Below, piece after piece: positions 31,612 through 32,845 of a stretch of DNA of 32,845 nucleotides. The stretch is from Ruminococcaceae bacterium AM07-15. Lineage in GTDB: Bacteria; Bacillota; Clostridia; Oscillospirales; Butyricicoccaceae. Each line of letters starts with the position of its first letter. Within the stretch, counting starts at the first letter, position 1. The position numbers were made by a program, and so were the translations under genes. The DNA lies in assembly GCA_003477405.1 (NCBI GenBank), contig QUDE01000011.1, positions 1 to 32,845 of the forward strand. The letters are read 5' to 3'. The notes beneath the pieces were generated by a model. The model was not told the DNA's origin. It worked only from the letters and a program-made list of their open reading frames with translations, and made no database searches.

Positions 31612-32130
31612 ATGAGCAAGAATATTCCGACCAAGGTAAACAACTACAATGTGTACAACGAGGGGGAAAAGCTGCTGGGCGTGGGAGATGAATTGACCCT
31701 GCCGGACTTTGAGGCCACCAGCGAAACGGTGAGCGGCGCCGGGATCCTGGGTGAGATCGACGACCCCACCATCGGCTATTTCGGAAACATGCAGCTGGAG
31801 ATCCCTTTCCGCACTCTGGACAAAGAGGCCACCGACATGATGGACCAGACCAAGGCGGTCCAGCTGACGATCCGGGGCGCTATTCAGGAGATCGACAGCT
31901 CCGGAAACATTGTACCAAAGGCCATCCGCATTGTGGTGGGTGGCCGGGCGGCAAAGCTGACCGGCGGCAAGCTGAAACGGGCCAGCACAATGGACAGCGG
32001 CGTGACCCTAAACATCCTTAACATCTTGATTGAGGTAGACGGGGAAAGCGTCGTTGAACTGGACAAGATGAACCCCACATATAGGGTCAACGGAGTGGAT
32101 CTGCTGGCCGCATACAAGGAGATGTGCTAA
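31612..32130 (+). CDS. Major tail tube protein, P2 FII-like
   Basis: A 172-residue tube protein three bases after the sheath stop, the order normal for contractile tails. NNYNVYNEGEKLLGVGDELTLPDFE and YFGNMQLEIPFRTLDKEATDMM, in two parts, match the P2 FII-like tube family, as does the C-terminal NPTYRVNGVDLLAAYKEM. Confidence 0.9.
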   Translation: MSKNIPTKVNNYNVYNEGEKLLGVGDELTLPDFEATSETVSGAGILGEIDDPTIGYFGNMQLEIPFRTLDKEATDMMDQTKAVQLTIRGAIQEIDSSGNIVPKAIRIVVGGRAAKLTGGKLKRASTMDSGVTLNILNILIEVDGESVVELDKMNPTYRVNGVDLLAAYKEMC

Positions 32131-32684
32131 ATGGACGAAATCAAGAGTAACGCCGCCCCGGAGGCGGAGCAGACCACCGCGCTGGTACCTGCGGACACCG
32201 CGCTGGTCCCTGCGGGCACCGCAGAGGAACCGGAGGAGGAAAGCCTGATCCTGAAATTCCGAAAGCCGTACAAGTTCGAGGGGCAGGAATACACCGAGGT
32301 GGACCTGTCCGCCATGGAGGACATGACAGCGGCGGACCTGTGCGCCGTGGGAAAGATCATGACCAGACTGGGCATTGTGAACCCTGTGGCGGAAATGACC
32401 GTGGATTATGCCATTTATATGGCGGCCCGCGCCTCCGGCAAGCCTGTGGAGTTTTTCCAGGGCCTCCCCACCAAGGAGGGCATTAAGCTGAAAAACATGG
32501 TCACGGGTTTTCTTTACGGCGGGGACGGAGAGGACTGACTCCGCCAGAAATCAGAAAGGCTTGCGTGGGCCTGTCCTATCTGCTGCGGACAGGGGTTGAC
32601 TACTTTATGGGGCTGCCCATAGAGGAACTGCAAGAACTGGCGGAGGAGGCGATCAAGCTATATGGCAAAAGGAAAAACCTATGA
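32131..32684 (+). CDS. Tail assembly chaperone with programmed -1 frameshift (gpE/E'-like)
   Basis: The unshifted product is 135 residues (stop 32536-32538). The domain starts at about residue 40 (LILKFRKPYKFEGQEYTEVDLS) and matches the P2 gpE group of tail assembly chaperones, which hold the tape measure during tube assembly. A -1 shift at GGGTTTT gives a 184-residue fusion ending at 32684: after the slip comes LTPPEIRKACVGLSYLLR and a helical end LQELAEEAIKLYGKRKNL. This is the E' extension expected between tube and tape measure. The N-terminus holds a repeated TALVPA unit (residues 16-21 and 23-28), a tandem 21-base repeat. Confidence 0.88.
32505..32545 (+). promoter_or_regulatory. -1 ribosomal frameshift signal
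   Basis: The heptamer G-GGT-TTT (32505-32511) is in the X-XXY-YYZ phase. Six bases later a 7-bp stem forms between GGCGGGG (32518-32524) and CTCCGCC (32539-32545), with one G-T pair and a 14-base loop. Slip site, spacer and stem are all in the normal range, and the -1 frame then stays open until the tape measure gene has begun. Confidence 0.85.
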
Positions 32685-32845
32685 GCTGGCGCTAAAGATC
32701 GCCGGCAGAGTGGACAGCTCTTTGAAAAAAGCCTGCCTGGACGCAGACGAAAACCTGGGCAAACTGGCCAAGACAGCGGAAAAAATCGGGAAAGCCGCCA
32801 AGGTGGCCGCCGGCGTAACTGCGGCGGCGGCCACCGCGGGGGGCG
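32662..32845 (+). CDS. Tail tape measure protein, 5' part
   Basis: Starts MAKGKTYELALKIAGRVD, the usual opening of P2/Clostridia tape measure proteins, followed by helical Ala/Lys-rich residues. The window ends after 61 codons. ATG 32662 lies 22 bases inside the end of the frameshifted chaperone, with GGAGGAGG upstream, so the two are coupled. Tape measure sets tail length. Confidence 0.85.
   Translation, partial: MAKGKTYELALKIAGRVDSSLKKACLDADENLGKLAKTAEKIGKAAKVAAGVTAAAATAGG

Noticed and set aside
1..32845. CRISPR array, tRNA or rRNA genes
   Set aside because: No regularly spaced direct repeats, cloverleaf-like tRNA with a T-loop, or rRNA-like conserved stretch was seen.

Overview
The window reads as accessory DNA of a gut Bacillota, most likely class Clostridia. 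The grounds are Tn1549-type conjugation genes, tet(W), a tet(40)-like efflux gene, strong GGAGG ribosome sites, and a GC-rich prophage of the kind seen in Oscillospiraceae or Lachnospiraceae. No rRNA, tRNA or CRISPR array is visible, so species cannot be assigned.

Left part (1-7064) is a mosaic of mobile-element pieces. It starts inside a VirD4-type coupling protein gene whose 5' part is replaced by unrelated bases, followed by a Maff2-family gene cut off after about 42 codons. Next comes a leftward MFS efflux gene (probably tet(40)), then the 5' half of an IS110-family insertion sequence fused into a small helix-turn-helix gene that normally follows an element-type sigma factor. After these come that sigma factor, an AT-rich SAM-dependent methyltransferase and tet(W), all on the minus strand. 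tet(W) keeps its full upstream control region: consensus promoter, a 7-codon ORF, two terminator-like hairpins and a 14-residue leader peptide.

Right part (7094 to the end) is a tailed-phage genome read rightward. A tightly packed operon with many ATGA, GTGA and TAATG overlaps (7094-13692) carries an IS30-like HTH protein, a DUF6273 protein, an MT-A70 adenine methyltransferase, a DUF2786 protein, an HD hydrolase, a membrane-anchored lytic transglycosylase and several unknown small proteins. A 200-base structured intergenic region (13693-13895) precedes a HUH-type Rep endonuclease. A second block follows with a DUF4406 protein, a C5 cytosine methyltransferase, XF1762, DUF5131, ASCH and DUF1064 proteins, and a sigma-like late regulator. 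Two genes (MT-A70 and DUF5131) are broken by apparent +1 changes in homopolymers.

From 20346 the late region runs: possible cos site, lambda-type terminase (Nu1-like and GpA-like), gpW-like joiner, lambda-type portal, prohead protease, major capsid, DUF2190 decoration protein, head-tail connectors, contractile tail sheath, tail tube, frameshifted tail assembly chaperone and the start of the tape measure protein. This is a myovirus with a lambda-like head. The late operon is interrupted by one reversed gene (28716-29276) with its own consensus promoter and terminator. It encodes a two-helix membrane protein with a SWIM zinc finger and looks like a lysogenic-conversion moron. No integrase, repressor or lysis cassette is visible, so the lysogeny end of the phage lies outside the window or was lost where the tet(W) segment abuts the phage genes.
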